DNA of 64,000 nucleotides from Bacteroidota bacterium (GCA_016711505.1 JADJSV010000001.1:744001-808000), one strand, 5' to 3'; numbered from the stretch's first letter, positions 48,856 to 58,188 are shown. Numbers and translations are program-made. Notes: generated from the sequence alone by a model not told the origin.

Positions 48856-51291
48856 ATGAAAGCAAAGTCATTTCTATACGGAATCGTATGTGCGTGTTTG
48901 CTGCTTGGATATCTAAACGCAGCTGCATCAGGCGAAAAAATAAAATTAACAGGAACAGTTACAGACAAATCTACAGGAGAAAAAATTCCGGGAGTTACGA
49001 TATATATTCCCGATTTGAAAACCGGAAGTATCACAGATATAAACGGAGAATTCAGAATTGAGAACCTGCCAGACAAAAAACTAATTTTTCAATTCAGTCT
49101 GATTGGATATAAAAATTACATTACTACAATTGATCTTTCAACAACAAGAAGTATAGATGTTAAACTTGAAACAGCAGTTAAAGAGATAAATGCAATTGTT
49201 GTTACAGGTTCCGCAAATGCTGTTGAGAAAAACAGAACACCGACACCAATAACTGTCATTCAAAAGTCGCTGATCGTAGAAAACTCTTCCTCCAATATCA
49301 TCGATGTTCTTGCTTCACAACCGGGCATCTCCCAGATCACAACCGGTAGTGGTATTTCTAAGCCTGTCATCAGAGGGCTTGGATACAACAGGGTAATTGT
49401 TATCAATGATGGAATAAAACAAGAAGGACAGCAATGGGGCGATGAACATGGAATTGAAATAGACGAATATAGTGTTGACAAAGTTGAAATTCTCAAAGGA
49501 CCTGCTTCTTTAATGTACGGATCCGATGCAATGGCAGGTGTTATCAATATGATCTCTGCTCCTTCTCTTGCTGAAGGAAAAATTACGGGTGAGTTGATCT
49601 CTGAATTTCAGACTAACAACGGTTTATATGGATATTCCGCGAATAGTAAAGGAAATTTAAAAGGCTTTGTCTGGGATGCACGATTCAGCAATAAAGCAGC
49701 ACACGCTTACAAAAATAAATATGACGGCTATGTATATAATTCCGGATACAAAGAATATGCTGCTCAAACAATTCTGGGGATAAACAGATCCTGGGGCTTT
49801 TCTCATTTGCATTTGAGTTACTTTAATTTGATCCCGGGAATTTCAGAAGGCGAACGCGATGCTACCAGTGGAAAATTTATTAAGCCCGTTGCAATAAATG
49901 ATTCAACAATTGAAGAAGTTATCGCAGGCGATTCCGATTTCAAGTCTTATTCATCGAATGTTCCTTTTCAAAAAGTAAATCATTATAAGATCGTTCTGAA
50001 TAACAGTATGATCATCAGTCAGGGAACTCTGAAGAGTGTTTTCGGATATCAGTTAAACGAAAGAAAAGAATTTGCTGAGATCACAAGTCCCGATGATTAC
50101 GGACTTTATTTTAAACTAAGTACTTTTAATTACGAACTTAAATATCATTTTCCTGAATATAAAAAGATCAATTTCACAACAGGTTTGAATGGAATGTTAC
50201 AAAACTCTTTGAATAAAGGCACTGAATATCTTGTCCCCGCTTACACTTTATTCGATGGTGGTATTTTTGCAATTGCAGCGAGAAATTTTAATAAGATCGA
50301 TGTCAGCGCAGGGATCCGGTACGACTCGCGGAAATTAAATGGTGAAGATCTTTATCTGGATGCAAACGGAATTTCTACAAATGAAAATAATTCAACAGAA
50401 CACCGTTTTAATTCTTTTACTACCACATTTTCCGGATTAACAGGAAGTGCCGGAATGGCCTGGAATTTCAATCCGAACTTTTATACCAAAGCCAATATTT
50501 CCTTTGGTTTCAGAGCTCCGAATATTGCTGAGCTCGGCGCTAACGGTGTACATGAAGGCACTATACGATATGAAATCGGAAACACTCAATTGAAAGCTGA
50601 AAAAAGCCGGCAAGTAGATCTTTCATTGGGCTTCAACACAGATCATGTCAGTATAGAGATCGATGGATTTATAAATTCTATTGATAATTTTATTTTTCTA
50701 TCAAAGCTCTCTACTTCTGGCGGAACTGATTCTCTCCGGGATGGAAATTCTGTATTCCTCTATTCATCAGGTGATGCTTTATTGAAAGGTGGCGAGATCC
50801 TGATCGATCTGCATCCACATCCATTCGACTGGTTGCACTTTGAAAATTCTCTTTCCATAGTAGATGCTCAACAGAAGGATCAACCTGACAGTACGAAATA
50901 TCTTCCCTTTACGCCACCAATGAAGGTAACTTCAGAATTAAAATTCACAGCGAAAAAATTGTCGAAGGTGATCAGCAACAGTTATTTTAAAATTGGCATC
51001 GATTATTATTTTGAGCAGGACAAAATCTATTCTGCATTCAATACTGAGACTTCAACACCCGGTTATAATTTATTCCACGCAGGGATTGGAACCGACGTGA
51101 CAATAAAAAAGAAGAAACTATTATCAGCATATATTAATGTTACCAATTTAGGTGATGTTGCTTACCAAAGTCATTTGAGCAGGTTAAAGTATGCTCCTGA
51201 AAATCCGGTAACCGGACAAACGGGAATCTTTAACATGGGAAGAAATATAAACTTCAAAGTGATAGTCCCACTCGAATTTTCAAAAAAATAG
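48856..51291 (+). CDS. TonB-dependent outer-membrane receptor
   Basis: 811 residues: signal peptide, an N-terminal CarboxypepD_reg domain (LTGTVTDKSTGEKIPGVTIY, SITDINGEFRIENLP), the plug domain (VLASQPGISQITTGSGISKP, RVIVINDGIKQEGQQWGDEH, YGSDAMAGVINM) and a 22-strand barrel ending in FNMGRNINFKVIVPLEFSKK. The QEGQQWGDEHG sequence is found in receptors of the copper/zinc and iron-related type. Adjacent to the His/Cys-rich exported protein, it probably imports or senses a metal chelate. Closed by a strong terminator. Confidence 0.92.
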   Translation: MKAKSFLYGIVCACLLLGYLNAAASGEKIKLTGTVTDKSTGEKIPGVTIYIPDLKTGSITDINGEFRIENLPDKKLIFQFSLIGYKNYITTIDLSTTRSIDVKLETAVKEINAIVVTGSANAVEKNRTPTPITVIQKSLIVENSSSNIIDVLASQPGISQITTGSGISKPVIRGLGYNRVIVINDGIKQEGQQWGDEHGIEIDEYSVDKVEILKGPASLMYGSDAMAGVINMISAPSLAEGKITGELISEFQTNNGLYGYSANSKGNLKGFVWDARFSNKAAHAYKNKYDGYVYNSGYKEYAAQTILGINRSWGFSHLHLSYFNLIPGISEGERDATSGKFIKPVAINDSTIEEVIAGDSDFKSYSSNVPFQKVNHYKIVLNNSMIISQGTLKSVFGYQLNERKEFAEITSPDDYGLYFKLSTFNYELKYHFPEYKKINFTTGLNGMLQNSLNKGTEYLVPAYTLFDGGIFAIAARNFNKIDVSAGIRYDSRKLNGEDLYLDANGISTNENNSTEHRFNSFTTTFSGLTGSAGMAWNFNPNFYTKANISFGFRAPNIAELGANGVHEGTIRYEIGNTQLKAEKSRQVDLSLGFNTDHVSIEIDGFINSIDNFIFLSKLSTSGGTDSLRDGNSVFLYSSGDALLKGGEILIDLHPHPFDWLHFENSLSIVDAQQKDQPDSTKYLPFTPPMKVTSELKFTAKKLSKVISNSYFKIGIDYYFEQDKIYSAFNTETSTPGYNLFHAGIGTDVTIKKKKLLSAYINVTNLGDVAYQSHLSRLKYAPENPVTGQTGIFNMGRNINFKVIVPLEFSKK

Positions 51292-51314
51292 GTTAATTAC
51301 AGGTATTTTCAATT

Positions 51315-51350
51315 AAAAACGGCAAAAGAAGATTTTGCCGTTTTTTTTTT
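51315..51350 (+). terminator. terminator after the TonB receptor
   Basis: Perfect 13-bp stem AAAAACGGCAAAA / TTTTGCCGTTTTT (51315-51327, 51333-51345), loop GAAGA, then T. Confidence 0.94.
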
Positions 51351-51385
51351 ATTTATATCTTTATTCCCTCTAACCCCTAATTCAA

Positions 51386-53725
51386 ATGAAAAAAATCCTA
51401 CTCTCATTAATTATTGCATGTGCCATTTCAGTAACCGGATACTCACAATGTGCACCCGGTTTTTCTGAAATCATCGTGCAGATCATTCCGGATACTCATC
51501 CGACTGAAACTTCCTGGACCATTACTGATAACACCGGAAATGTCGTAGCCCTCGGTGGCTCAGATGGCGATACGATTTGTCTGGCAGATAATGAATGTGA
51601 TATGTTTACCATCCATGATATTTTCGGAGATGGAATAAACAGTCCCGGAGGATATTTTGTTTATGTGAATGGAATTTTAGTAGGTAGCGGAACAAACTTT
51701 GGATTTCAGTATGAGTTTGCTATTAACTGCCCGGCCGGAAGCTTTTGCACTAATGCACTTCCAATCGATACAGGAACCTACACAGGAGTTTTTGAAGATT
51801 CCTGGTTCAGCTTCACTCCGACAGCAACGGGAACATATAACTTAAGTACTTGCGGACTCGCTACGTGCAATACACAGATCTGGATGTACACTAGTTGTCC
51901 GACAATTCCTTATCAGGATAATGCTACCGGAACTTATGCATACAATGATGACAATGCTTGTGGTTTACAGGCTGACATGAATACTGCACTTTTTGCAGGA
52001 ACAACATACCTTATCCGTGTTGGAGATGCTTTGAATTCATGTACAGGTTCGATTGATTTTAAATTAGAATATGTCAGCCAGATCCAGGGTTGTATGGATC
52101 CATTATCATGTAATTTTAATCCGGTAGCTGTCATCGATGATGGCAGTTGCATCTATCCGCCAAATCCACTTTGTGCCGGACCGGATCTTCAGATCGACTC
52201 AATGTCATTCATCACCAGTTTGCAGATAACTTCGCACACCGCTGCAACTTGCGATGTCGATGAAGGTTGTGTAACAGGTTATGGTACCCGATATGTAATG
52301 AGATTTACATCGAAGATCAATAACATCGGTACACTTGATTATTATATCGGAAGCCCTTCTTCTCAACCCGGTATGTTTAACACTAACAATTGCCACGGCC
52401 ATGCACATTATGAAGGCTATGGCGATTATCGTCTGTTCAATTCAGATGGAAATCAAATTCCATCAGGTCACAAAAACGGTTATTGTGTAATTGACCTTTG
52501 CGGATTCGGACAGTATACTTGTGGAAACATGGGTATCACAGCAGGATGTTATGATGCATATGGTGCAGGAACACAATGTCAGTGGCTGGATCTTACAGAT
52601 GTACCAACAGGTGACTATCGTGTAGCTGTAATTATCAATTCAAAACACTTACCGGATGCAATGGGCAGATATGAAACAAACTTTGCAAATAATGCGCTTC
52701 AGGTTTGTATGCACATTGAACAACATGCCGGTGGTGCACCGACTTATACACTGCTTCCGAATTGCCAGCCTTATGTAGATTGTACAGGATTACCGGGTGG
52801 CGCAAGCGAGAGAGATTGTAATGGTGTTTGTAACGGTCCCGGAGTATATGGCGACACATATTCTAATTCTACATTAGACTCTATGGACGTTATAACATAC
52901 ATGGATCTGATTCAAATCGGACTTCCTCCTTCTGTTTGTTACGATATCAGTGGTGATTCCAGTATTTCCGTTTATGATGCTTCATTGATGAACTGGTGTT
53001 TACGTGGAAACAATAGTCATCCGGGTGGAAGCTATCACAACCATTGCAACTTCCCAAGAAACATCGTCAATCCAAGTGACCTTACGGGATTATCCATCAG
53101 CAATGTAAATTATGTAGATAATTATTTTGATGTTGAATTATTTTCTCCGAATGCAAATGTAAAATCATTCCAGTTCGCGATCAGCGGTGCTTCTATCAGC
53201 TCTGTTGTAAGTCTCGTGAATCCAATAAACTTCCCTGTTGACCTTCGTTTCAAATCTTCTACCAATGAAGTAATTGGAATTTCAGTTGTAGATTCTTCAA
53301 TAATGAGATCACCAAATGCAACTCAATTAGTAAGAATTTATTTCAATGGATTAACAGATTCAGTTATTTGCATCAGCAGCATCAATGACATCGTAAATCA
53401 GGATGCAGAAAGAACTATAGCCTCAGTATATGGTAGCTGTATCCCTGCACTATCAACTGACATAACTACGATTGCTAAGCCATCGGATCTTGTAGTAATT
53501 CCAAATCCTGCAAGTGAAAAAGCTTACATCCATATCTCAGGACCTGCAGGTTCAAAAGACGAAATTGAAATTACAGATGCTTCGGGCAGACTTGTAAGAG
53601 TTCCTGTATCTTTTGTTCGTGATGCGTGGTATGAAATGGATCTTAATTCACTACCAACCGGAGTTTACTTCGTGATCAGAAAAGGAAATAATGTTTACGG
53701 AGTAACTCGATTCATTAAGTTGTAA
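51386..53725 (+). CDS. T9SS-secreted lysyl oxidase-like protein with dockerin-like segment
   Basis: 779 residues. After the signal peptide come a C-rich beta domain, a Bacteroidota GCMDPLSCNFNP...DDGSC motif, then a lysyl oxidase domain (about 265-455). Copper ligands align in CHGHAHY (His337, 339, 341). Lys363 in GHKNGYC aligns with the quinone-forming Lys, and Tyr389/Tyr392 in GCYDAY with the quinone Tyr, followed by CQWLDLTDV. Then a dockerin-like segment (DISGDSSISVYDASLMNW), a cohesin-like beta module and a T9SS sorting domain (PNPASEKAYIHIS...GVTRFIKL). All catalytic residues are present, so amine oxidation of surface or matrix protein lysines is plausible. Confidence 0.88.
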   Translation: MKKILLSLIIACAISVTGYSQCAPGFSEIIVQIIPDTHPTETSWTITDNTGNVVALGGSDGDTICLADNECDMFTIHDIFGDGINSPGGYFVYVNGILVGSGTNFGFQYEFAINCPAGSFCTNALPIDTGTYTGVFEDSWFSFTPTATGTYNLSTCGLATCNTQIWMYTSCPTIPYQDNATGTYAYNDDNACGLQADMNTALFAGTTYLIRVGDALNSCTGSIDFKLEYVSQIQGCMDPLSCNFNPVAVIDDGSCIYPPNPLCAGPDLQIDSMSFITSLQITSHTAATCDVDEGCVTGYGTRYVMRFTSKINNIGTLDYYIGSPSSQPGMFNTNNCHGHAHYEGYGDYRLFNSDGNQIPSGHKNGYCVIDLCGFGQYTCGNMGITAGCYDAYGAGTQCQWLDLTDVPTGDYRVAVIINSKHLPDAMGRYETNFANNALQVCMHIEQHAGGAPTYTLLPNCQPYVDCTGLPGGASERDCNGVCNGPGVYGDTYSNSTLDSMDVITYMDLIQIGLPPSVCYDISGDSSISVYDASLMNWCLRGNNSHPGGSYHNHCNFPRNIVNPSDLTGLSISNVNYVDNYFDVELFSPNANVKSFQFAISGASISSVVSLVNPINFPVDLRFKSSTNEVIGISVVDSSIMRSPNATQLVRIYFNGLTDSVICISSINDIVNQDAERTIASVYGSCIPALSTDITTIAKPSDLVVIPNPASEKAYIHISGPAGSKDEIEITDASGRLVRVPVSFVRDAWYEMDLNSLPTGVYFVIRKGNNVYGVTRFIKL

Positions 53726-53743
53726 TAAAAGAAATCATCGATC

Positions 53744-53778
53744 AAAAAAAAATCCTGCCAATCGGCAGGATTTTTTTT
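53744..53778. terminator. bidirectional terminator
   Basis: AATCCTGCC / GGCAGGATT (53751-53759, 53764-53772) with loop AATC, extended by A7 on the left and T6 on the right. It sits between the lysyl oxidase-like gene and the convergent SPFH gene. Confidence 0.93.
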
Positions 53779-53795
53779 GATCTACATAAAACCTT

Positions 53796-54743
53796 TCACT
53801 TTGCTTTATTGTCAAGTTGAATCATAAACCCTGTATTCTGCCCAGTCATTGTTGTCGGTAATTCACCATTCCATTTCTGAACTTTCAGGTATTCAATATA
53901 CATAGTTGTTAAAGATAGTTGCTCTTTCTTTATTGCTTCTGCCCTACCCGATGCAGCAATTACTGCTTGCGCAGAATCACCACGTGCTACTGCAATTTTT
54001 CTTTCTGCATCGGCTACAGCAACCTGTCTTTGATTTTCTGCAACCTGCACCTCTTGAATTGCACGGGTCTTAGCTACGATTGATTCGGTAATTTCTGTTG
54101 GCGGAACAATATTCGTTCTCAACTGAGAAACATTGAACCATAAAGAAACACGCTTGTTACACTCTTTTACTATTGAAGATTCGAATTCTTCACGGTGGTT
54201 GAAAATTGAATCAACACTATAACGGTTTGCTACGTCATTCACTGAACCAACGATTGCATTCTTCAACCAGCCATGTTCCATTTCCCTTACACCAACTCTG
54301 AGGTTCTGAAACATGTTCGCTACATTTCCCGGATTGATGGAATAATTGAACGAAGGTTTTATCGTTGCCCTGAATCCACCTTTTGTAACAATGTCTGCTT
54401 CTTCATATTCAATATGCTGCTGATGTATAGGGAACTCATAAATTTTTGAGATCCAAGAATTATAAAACACCCAGCCGGTTACATATTCGGTATTACCTAC
54501 TCCGCGATTGTCACCAACATTGCTGACTTTTATTCCTACAAATCCTGCATCTATCCTTTCAACATCTATGGGATTTACTATAACCGCTACAATTGCAATT
54601 CCCAAAGCAAGCAACAGTTTTTTTGCTTTGAAGATTTTGAACGTATTAGTCTCGTCGAAATAAGAATTCTTTTTGAAGATCTGCAGTATGATACCTGCGA
54701 TCAGAAACGTAACAACGAATACGATTAGTGGAATGGTGATCAT
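53796..54743 (-). CDS. SPFH/prohibitin-type membrane protein
   Basis: 315 residues: two N-terminal helices (IPLIVFVVTFLIAGIILQIF and LLLALGIAIVAVIV), then the SPFH/band 7 domain (IDAGFVGIKVSNVGDNRGVG onward) and a coiled region rich in Ala/Glu/Gln (RQVAVADAERKIAVARGDSA). Such proteins form membrane ring scaffolds that regulate proteases and micro-domains. Starts at an ATGA overlap with the small membrane gene upstream, so the two are co-translated. No FtsH is adjacent. Confidence 0.88.
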   Translation of the reverse strand: MITIPLIVFVVTFLIAGIILQIFKKNSYFDETNTFKIFKAKKLLLALGIAIVAVIVNPIDVERIDAGFVGIKVSNVGDNRGVGNTEYVTGWVFYNSWISKIYEFPIHQQHIEYEEADIVTKGGFRATIKPSFNYSINPGNVANMFQNLRVGVREMEHGWLKNAIVGSVNDVANRYSVDSIFNHREEFESSIVKECNKRVSLWFNVSQLRTNIVPPTEITESIVAKTRAIQEVQVAENQRQVAVADAERKIAVARGDSAQAVIAASGRAEAIKKEQLSLTTMYIEYLKVQKWNGELPTTMTGQNTGFMIQLDNKAK

Positions 54744-54940
54744 GTGTGGTTGCGGATAAAAATTATGTATGAAATTAAGTGTTTTGTGAATATGAATAAT
54801 AGTATCAATGCTAAAATTATAAATCCCGCAATCCGAAACCAGCTCTGGGTTAGATCAAAATTGACGAGCAAAGAAATGATCACGAAATTTATCATTACAT
54901 GCATTATCAATAAAACTGTTCTGATGAAAGTGCTGTTCAT
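54740..54940 (-). CDS. small two-helix membrane protein
   Basis: 66 residues with two hydrophobic stretches (TVLLIMHVMINFVIISLLV and IAGFIILALILLFIFTKHLI) and a short cytoplasmic tail. The stop overlaps the SPFH start by 4 nt, and a terminator separates it from dnaK, so it is the first gene of a two-gene operon. A plus-strand frame over the same bases is a shadow. Function unknown; it may be a partner of the SPFH protein. Confidence 0.65.
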   Translation of the reverse strand: MNSTFIRTVLLIMHVMINFVIISLLVNFDLTQSWFRIAGFIILALILLFIFTKHLISYIIFIRNHT

Positions 54941-54956
54941 TGGCGATAAATATAAA

Positions 54957-54985
54957 TAAAAAAGGAGAGCCTGTACGGGCTCTCC
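54957..54985 (-). terminator. terminator of dnaK
   Basis: On the minus strand GGAGAGCC (54985-54978) pairs with GGCTCTCC (54971-54964) across a six-base loop and is followed by T6 (from the A run at 54958-54963). Confidence 0.88.
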
Positions 54986-55007
54986 TCCAAAAATATATTC
55001 TATCTTT

Positions 55008-56924
55008 TTATTTTTTATCCTCTTTCACTTCTTCGAAATCGACATCTGTAACTTCGCTGTCGGTTTTCGCTTGTGAACCGCCATCTGCTGAAGGTTGACC
55101 TTCTGCACCAGGACCTGCGTTCTGAGTTGCTTTGTACATGTCTTCAGAAGCTGCCTGCCATGCTGTATTCAGTGTAGCAAGAGTTGTATCGATTGCAGCG
55201 ATATCACGATTCTTGTGAGCTTCTCTCAGATCGTTCAAAGCTTTTTCAATTGCTTCTTTTTTATCTGCAGGAAGTTTGTCGCTATAATCTTTCAGTTGCT
55301 TTTCAGTCTGGAAGATCATTGTATCAGCCTGATTTACTTTTTCAGTTTCTTCTTTTACTTTTTTATCTGTTTCAGCATTTGCTTCTGCTTCTGCTTTCAT
55401 CTTCTTGATCTCTTCATCGCTTAATCCTGATGAAGCTTCAATTCTGATGTTCTGAGATTTGCCTGTAGCTTTGTCTTTCGCTGTAACATGTAACAAACCG
55501 TTAGCATCGATATCAAAGATCACTTCGATCTGAGGAATACCGCGCGGTGCAGGTGGAATTCCATCTAAGTGGAAACGACCAATTGTACGGTTATCTTTTG
55601 CCATCGGGCGTTCACCTTGCAATACATGGATCTCAACCGAAGGTTGGTTATCAGATGCAGTACTGAATGTTTCGCTTTTCTTAGAAGGGATCGTAGTATT
55701 TGATTCGATAAGGCGAGTCATTACACCACCCATTGTTTCAATACCTAATGAAAGTGGAGTAACATCTAAAAGAAGTACATCTTTCACTTCACCTGTTAAT
55801 ACCGCTCCCTGAATCGCTGCACCAATTGCAACTACTTCATCCGGATTCACACCTTTATGTGGTGTTTTACCGAAGAATTTTTCAACCAATTGTTGAATGG
55901 CAGGAATACGTGTTGAACCACCTACTAAAATTACTTCCTGAATATCTGAAGGATTCATTCCCGCATCAGCCAACGCTTTTTTACAAGGCTCAAGAGTACG
56001 ACGGATCAAATCATCACAGATCTGTTCGAACTTTGCACGTGTAAGTGTTTTCACTAAGTGTTTTGGGATTCCATCAACCGGCATGATGTAAGGCAGATTG
56101 ATCTCTGTCTGTGCAGAACTTGATAATTCGATCTTTGCTTTTTCCGCAGCTTCTTTCAAACGTTGAAGAGCCATTGGATCGCGACGAAGATCGATACCTT
56201 CATCTTTTTTGAATTCATCAGCCAACCAGTCAATGATCTTCTGATCGAAATCGTCACCACCAAGGTGAGTATCACCATTAGTTGATTTCACTTCAAACAC
56301 TCCGTCACCTAATTCAAGTACAGAGATATCGAAAGTACCACCACCTAAATCGAATACTGCGATCTTCTCATCTTTTTTATCTTTATCCAAACCGTATGCT
56401 AACGCTGCAGCAGTTGGCTCGTTGATGATACGAAGAACTTTTAATCCTGCGATCTCACCTGCTTCTTTAGTTGCCTGGCGCTGACTGTCGTTAAAATAAG
56501 CCGGAACTGTGATCACAGCTTCTGACACTTCATAGCCAAGATATTCTTCAGCAGTTTTCTTCATTTTCTGAAGTACCAATGCTGAAATTTCCTGTGGAGT
56601 ATACATACGGTCGCCAATTTTCACACGTGGTGTGTTATTGTCGCCTTTTACTACTTCATAAGGAACACGGTCTTTTTCTTTTGTGACACGGTCAAATGTC
56701 TCTCCCATAAATCGTTTAATCGAGGAGATCGTATTTTTAGGATTAGTGATGGCCTGACGTTTCGCAGGGTCACCTACTTTACGCTCGCCATTATCCAGGA
56801 AAGCTACGATTGAAGGTGTTGTACGACGACCCTCACTGTTAGGGATCACAACAGGCTCGTTTCCTTCCATTACGGAAACACAGCTGTTTGTTGTTCCTAA
56901 GTCAATTCCAATTACTTTTCTCAT
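55008..56924 (-). CDS. dnaK: molecular chaperone DnaK
   Basis: Hsp70 chaperone, 638 residues: ATPase domain with GIDLGTTNSCVSVMEG, VPAYFNDSQRQATKEAGEIA, FDLGGGTFDISVLELGDG and VILVGGSTRIPAIQQLV; substrate-binding domain with DVTPLSLGIETMGGVMTRLI; helical lid and a tail ending DVDFEEVKEDKK. Length is normal. Monocistronic: DnaJ/GrpE are not adjacent. The upstream region contains a direct repeat that may control it. Confidence 0.97.
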   Translation of the reverse strand: MRKVIGIDLGTTNSCVSVMEGNEPVVIPNSEGRRTTPSIVAFLDNGERKVGDPAKRQAITNPKNTISSIKRFMGETFDRVTKEKDRVPYEVVKGDNNTPRVKIGDRMYTPQEISALVLQKMKKTAEEYLGYEVSEAVITVPAYFNDSQRQATKEAGEIAGLKVLRIINEPTAAALAYGLDKDKKDEKIAVFDLGGGTFDISVLELGDGVFEVKSTNGDTHLGGDDFDQKIIDWLADEFKKDEGIDLRRDPMALQRLKEAAEKAKIELSSSAQTEINLPYIMPVDGIPKHLVKTLTRAKFEQICDDLIRRTLEPCKKALADAGMNPSDIQEVILVGGSTRIPAIQQLVEKFFGKTPHKGVNPDEVVAIGAAIQGAVLTGEVKDVLLLDVTPLSLGIETMGGVMTRLIESNTTIPSKKSETFSTASDNQPSVEIHVLQGERPMAKDNRTIGRFHLDGIPPAPRGIPQIEVIFDIDANGLLHVTAKDKATGKSQNIRIEASSGLSDEEIKKMKAEAEANAETDKKVKEETEKVNQADTMIFQTEKQLKDYSDKLPADKKEAIEKALNDLREAHKNRDIAAIDTTLATLNTAWQAASEDMYKATQNAGPGAEGQPSADGGSQAKTDSEVTDVDFEEVKEDKK

Positions 56925-56990
56925 GTTATCTGGTGTTTGTTATTTTTCTGTTTAGTGATAGCCCAATGTCAATCTTAATGCCATGGGACG

Positions 56991-57010
56991 ATTGGCAGAA
57001 ATATTGGCAG
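56991..57010 (-). promoter_or_regulatory. direct repeat upstream of dnaK
   Basis: ATTGGCAG occurs at 56991-56998 and 57003-57010, start-to-start 12 bp apart, on the same face-spacing near the dnaK promoter region. No CIRCE element (the TTAGCACTC inverted repeat) is present, so a HrcA mechanism is not suggested. A repressor or sigma factor site is possible. Confidence 0.4.
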
Positions 57011-57129
57011 TTTTGACAAAAAACGTTGATTTCGAAATGAAAAAAGAGTGCCAAAAGGGCACGATGCTGCTGGTTGGGACCGGCGCTTTTTTGATAAAAA
57101 AAAATACTTTTAACGAATAAAGAACTATA

Positions 57130-58137
57130 TCAGAACTCGAAATTCAGGTCACGGGTGTATTCACTGGAGTCGAAAGCAGCTTGAGTGACAGCATTAGGGA
57201 AGAGAAATTCACGGTGCAGCAGGCGGCCGGTGAAAATTCCTAAACCATTTTCTACTGTAGTAAAACTTGGTTTATCTAATACAATTCCGCCGCTTGTATT
57301 TTGAAGTCTGTAGTGAGTAACAAGATCCTCTGATGCTTCAGCAATAATAAATTCTATTGGATACTTACCGTTTGCCAACGAATCCAGTCTGATCTTATAA
57401 CCAGGGCCGCGTTCAGGAATATTATCTCCTACTGCCTTAAAGAAATCATTTTTCTGGAAAATAAATTTTACTTCACTTTCATCGGGGATCTGTTCATTGA
57501 AATTCCAATCAAAACTTTTGTCTGTTGAAACATTCGAAGGACTTATTTCCCGGTAATGAAAACGGATAGTAAAATCATGCAGAAAAGAATTACCGGTTGT
57601 GAAGTCATAAATAACCTGGTATGGAACAGGATTCGATGCAAGGTCAATGATGTTATTCAATAAAACATTTGGTGAATTTACAGTTACATCTTTAAGCATC
57701 TTTGCTGTTGAGCGGGCAGTGACACCTGTCTCACGATTGGTAACTACAATTCTATAAGTAGCATCGGGCAGAAGCTTCTGTGTTGTCTTGTACATTACTT
57801 GATATGGATATCCAAAGGCACCGGAATCTTTTGCAATCTCGGTAGTTCGTTGCATTATAAAAGTCGAATCAACATTGTTCAACCTTACTTTCTCTAACTT
57901 AACATCAAGTATATCAGCATAGTTTGTTGAGTCAGCTTGTTGTGCCATTTTAAATACATCTCCTTCTCCCAGAAATGCTTTTCCGACATGAACATAATGG
58001 ACTGAATCTAAAGGATTTAACAATCCGTTGATCACTATGATCTCTTTATAAGGTGCAGCAACATCAAAATCTGTTGAGCAACTGTTGAATAAACCCAGAA
58101 GAGCGGCGAATGCTGAAAGCAGAAATATTTTTTTCAT
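57130..58137 (-). CDS. DUF4249 lipoprotein
   Basis: 335 residues from ATG 58137: lipoprotein signal (IFLLSAFAALLGLFNSC, lipobox Cys then STDFD) and the DUF4249 beta-sandwich (YKEIIVINGLLNPLDSVHYV, then RIVVTNRETGVTARSTAKM). The family often sits next to a TonB receptor, but none is adjacent here. The frame is open 9 codons further up, yet the -7 box TAGATTTG lies within those codons, so the later ATG is the start. Confidence 0.88.
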   Translation of the reverse strand: MKKIFLLSAFAALLGLFNSCSTDFDVAAPYKEIIVINGLLNPLDSVHYVHVGKAFLGEGDVFKMAQQADSTNYADILDVKLEKVRLNNVDSTFIMQRTTEIAKDSGAFGYPYQVMYKTTQKLLPDATYRIVVTNRETGVTARSTAKMLKDVTVNSPNVLLNNIIDLASNPVPYQVIYDFTTGNSFLHDFTIRFHYREISPSNVSTDKSFDWNFNEQIPDESEVKFIFQKNDFFKAVGDNIPERGPGYKIRLDSLANGKYPIEFIIAEASEDLVTHYRLQNTSGGIVLDKPSFTTVENGLGIFTGRLLHREFLFPNAVTQAAFDSSEYTRDLNFEF

Positions 58138-58142
58138 CAATG

Positions 58143-58150
58143 CAAATCTA
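58143..58150 (-). promoter_or_regulatory. -7 box of the DUF4249 gene
   Basis: TAGATTTG on the minus strand is a TAnnTTTG match and ends 5 nt before ATG 58137, giving a leaderless mRNA and settling the start codon. Confidence 0.6.
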
Positions 58151-58180
58151 AATTTTTTCATCATTCAAAAGAACTATTTG

Positions 58181-58188
58181 TAGCTTTG
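58181..58188 (+). promoter_or_regulatory. -7 box of panB
   Basis: TAGCTTTG matches TAnnTTTG, 58 nt before the panB ATG at 58247. It is divergent from, and 30 bp apart from, the DUF4249 -7 box. Confidence 0.45.

Noticed and set aside
54744..54959. 71-codon plus-strand frame opposite the small membrane gene
   Set aside because: It is antisense to a better-supported small membrane gene that is coupled to the SPFH gene.
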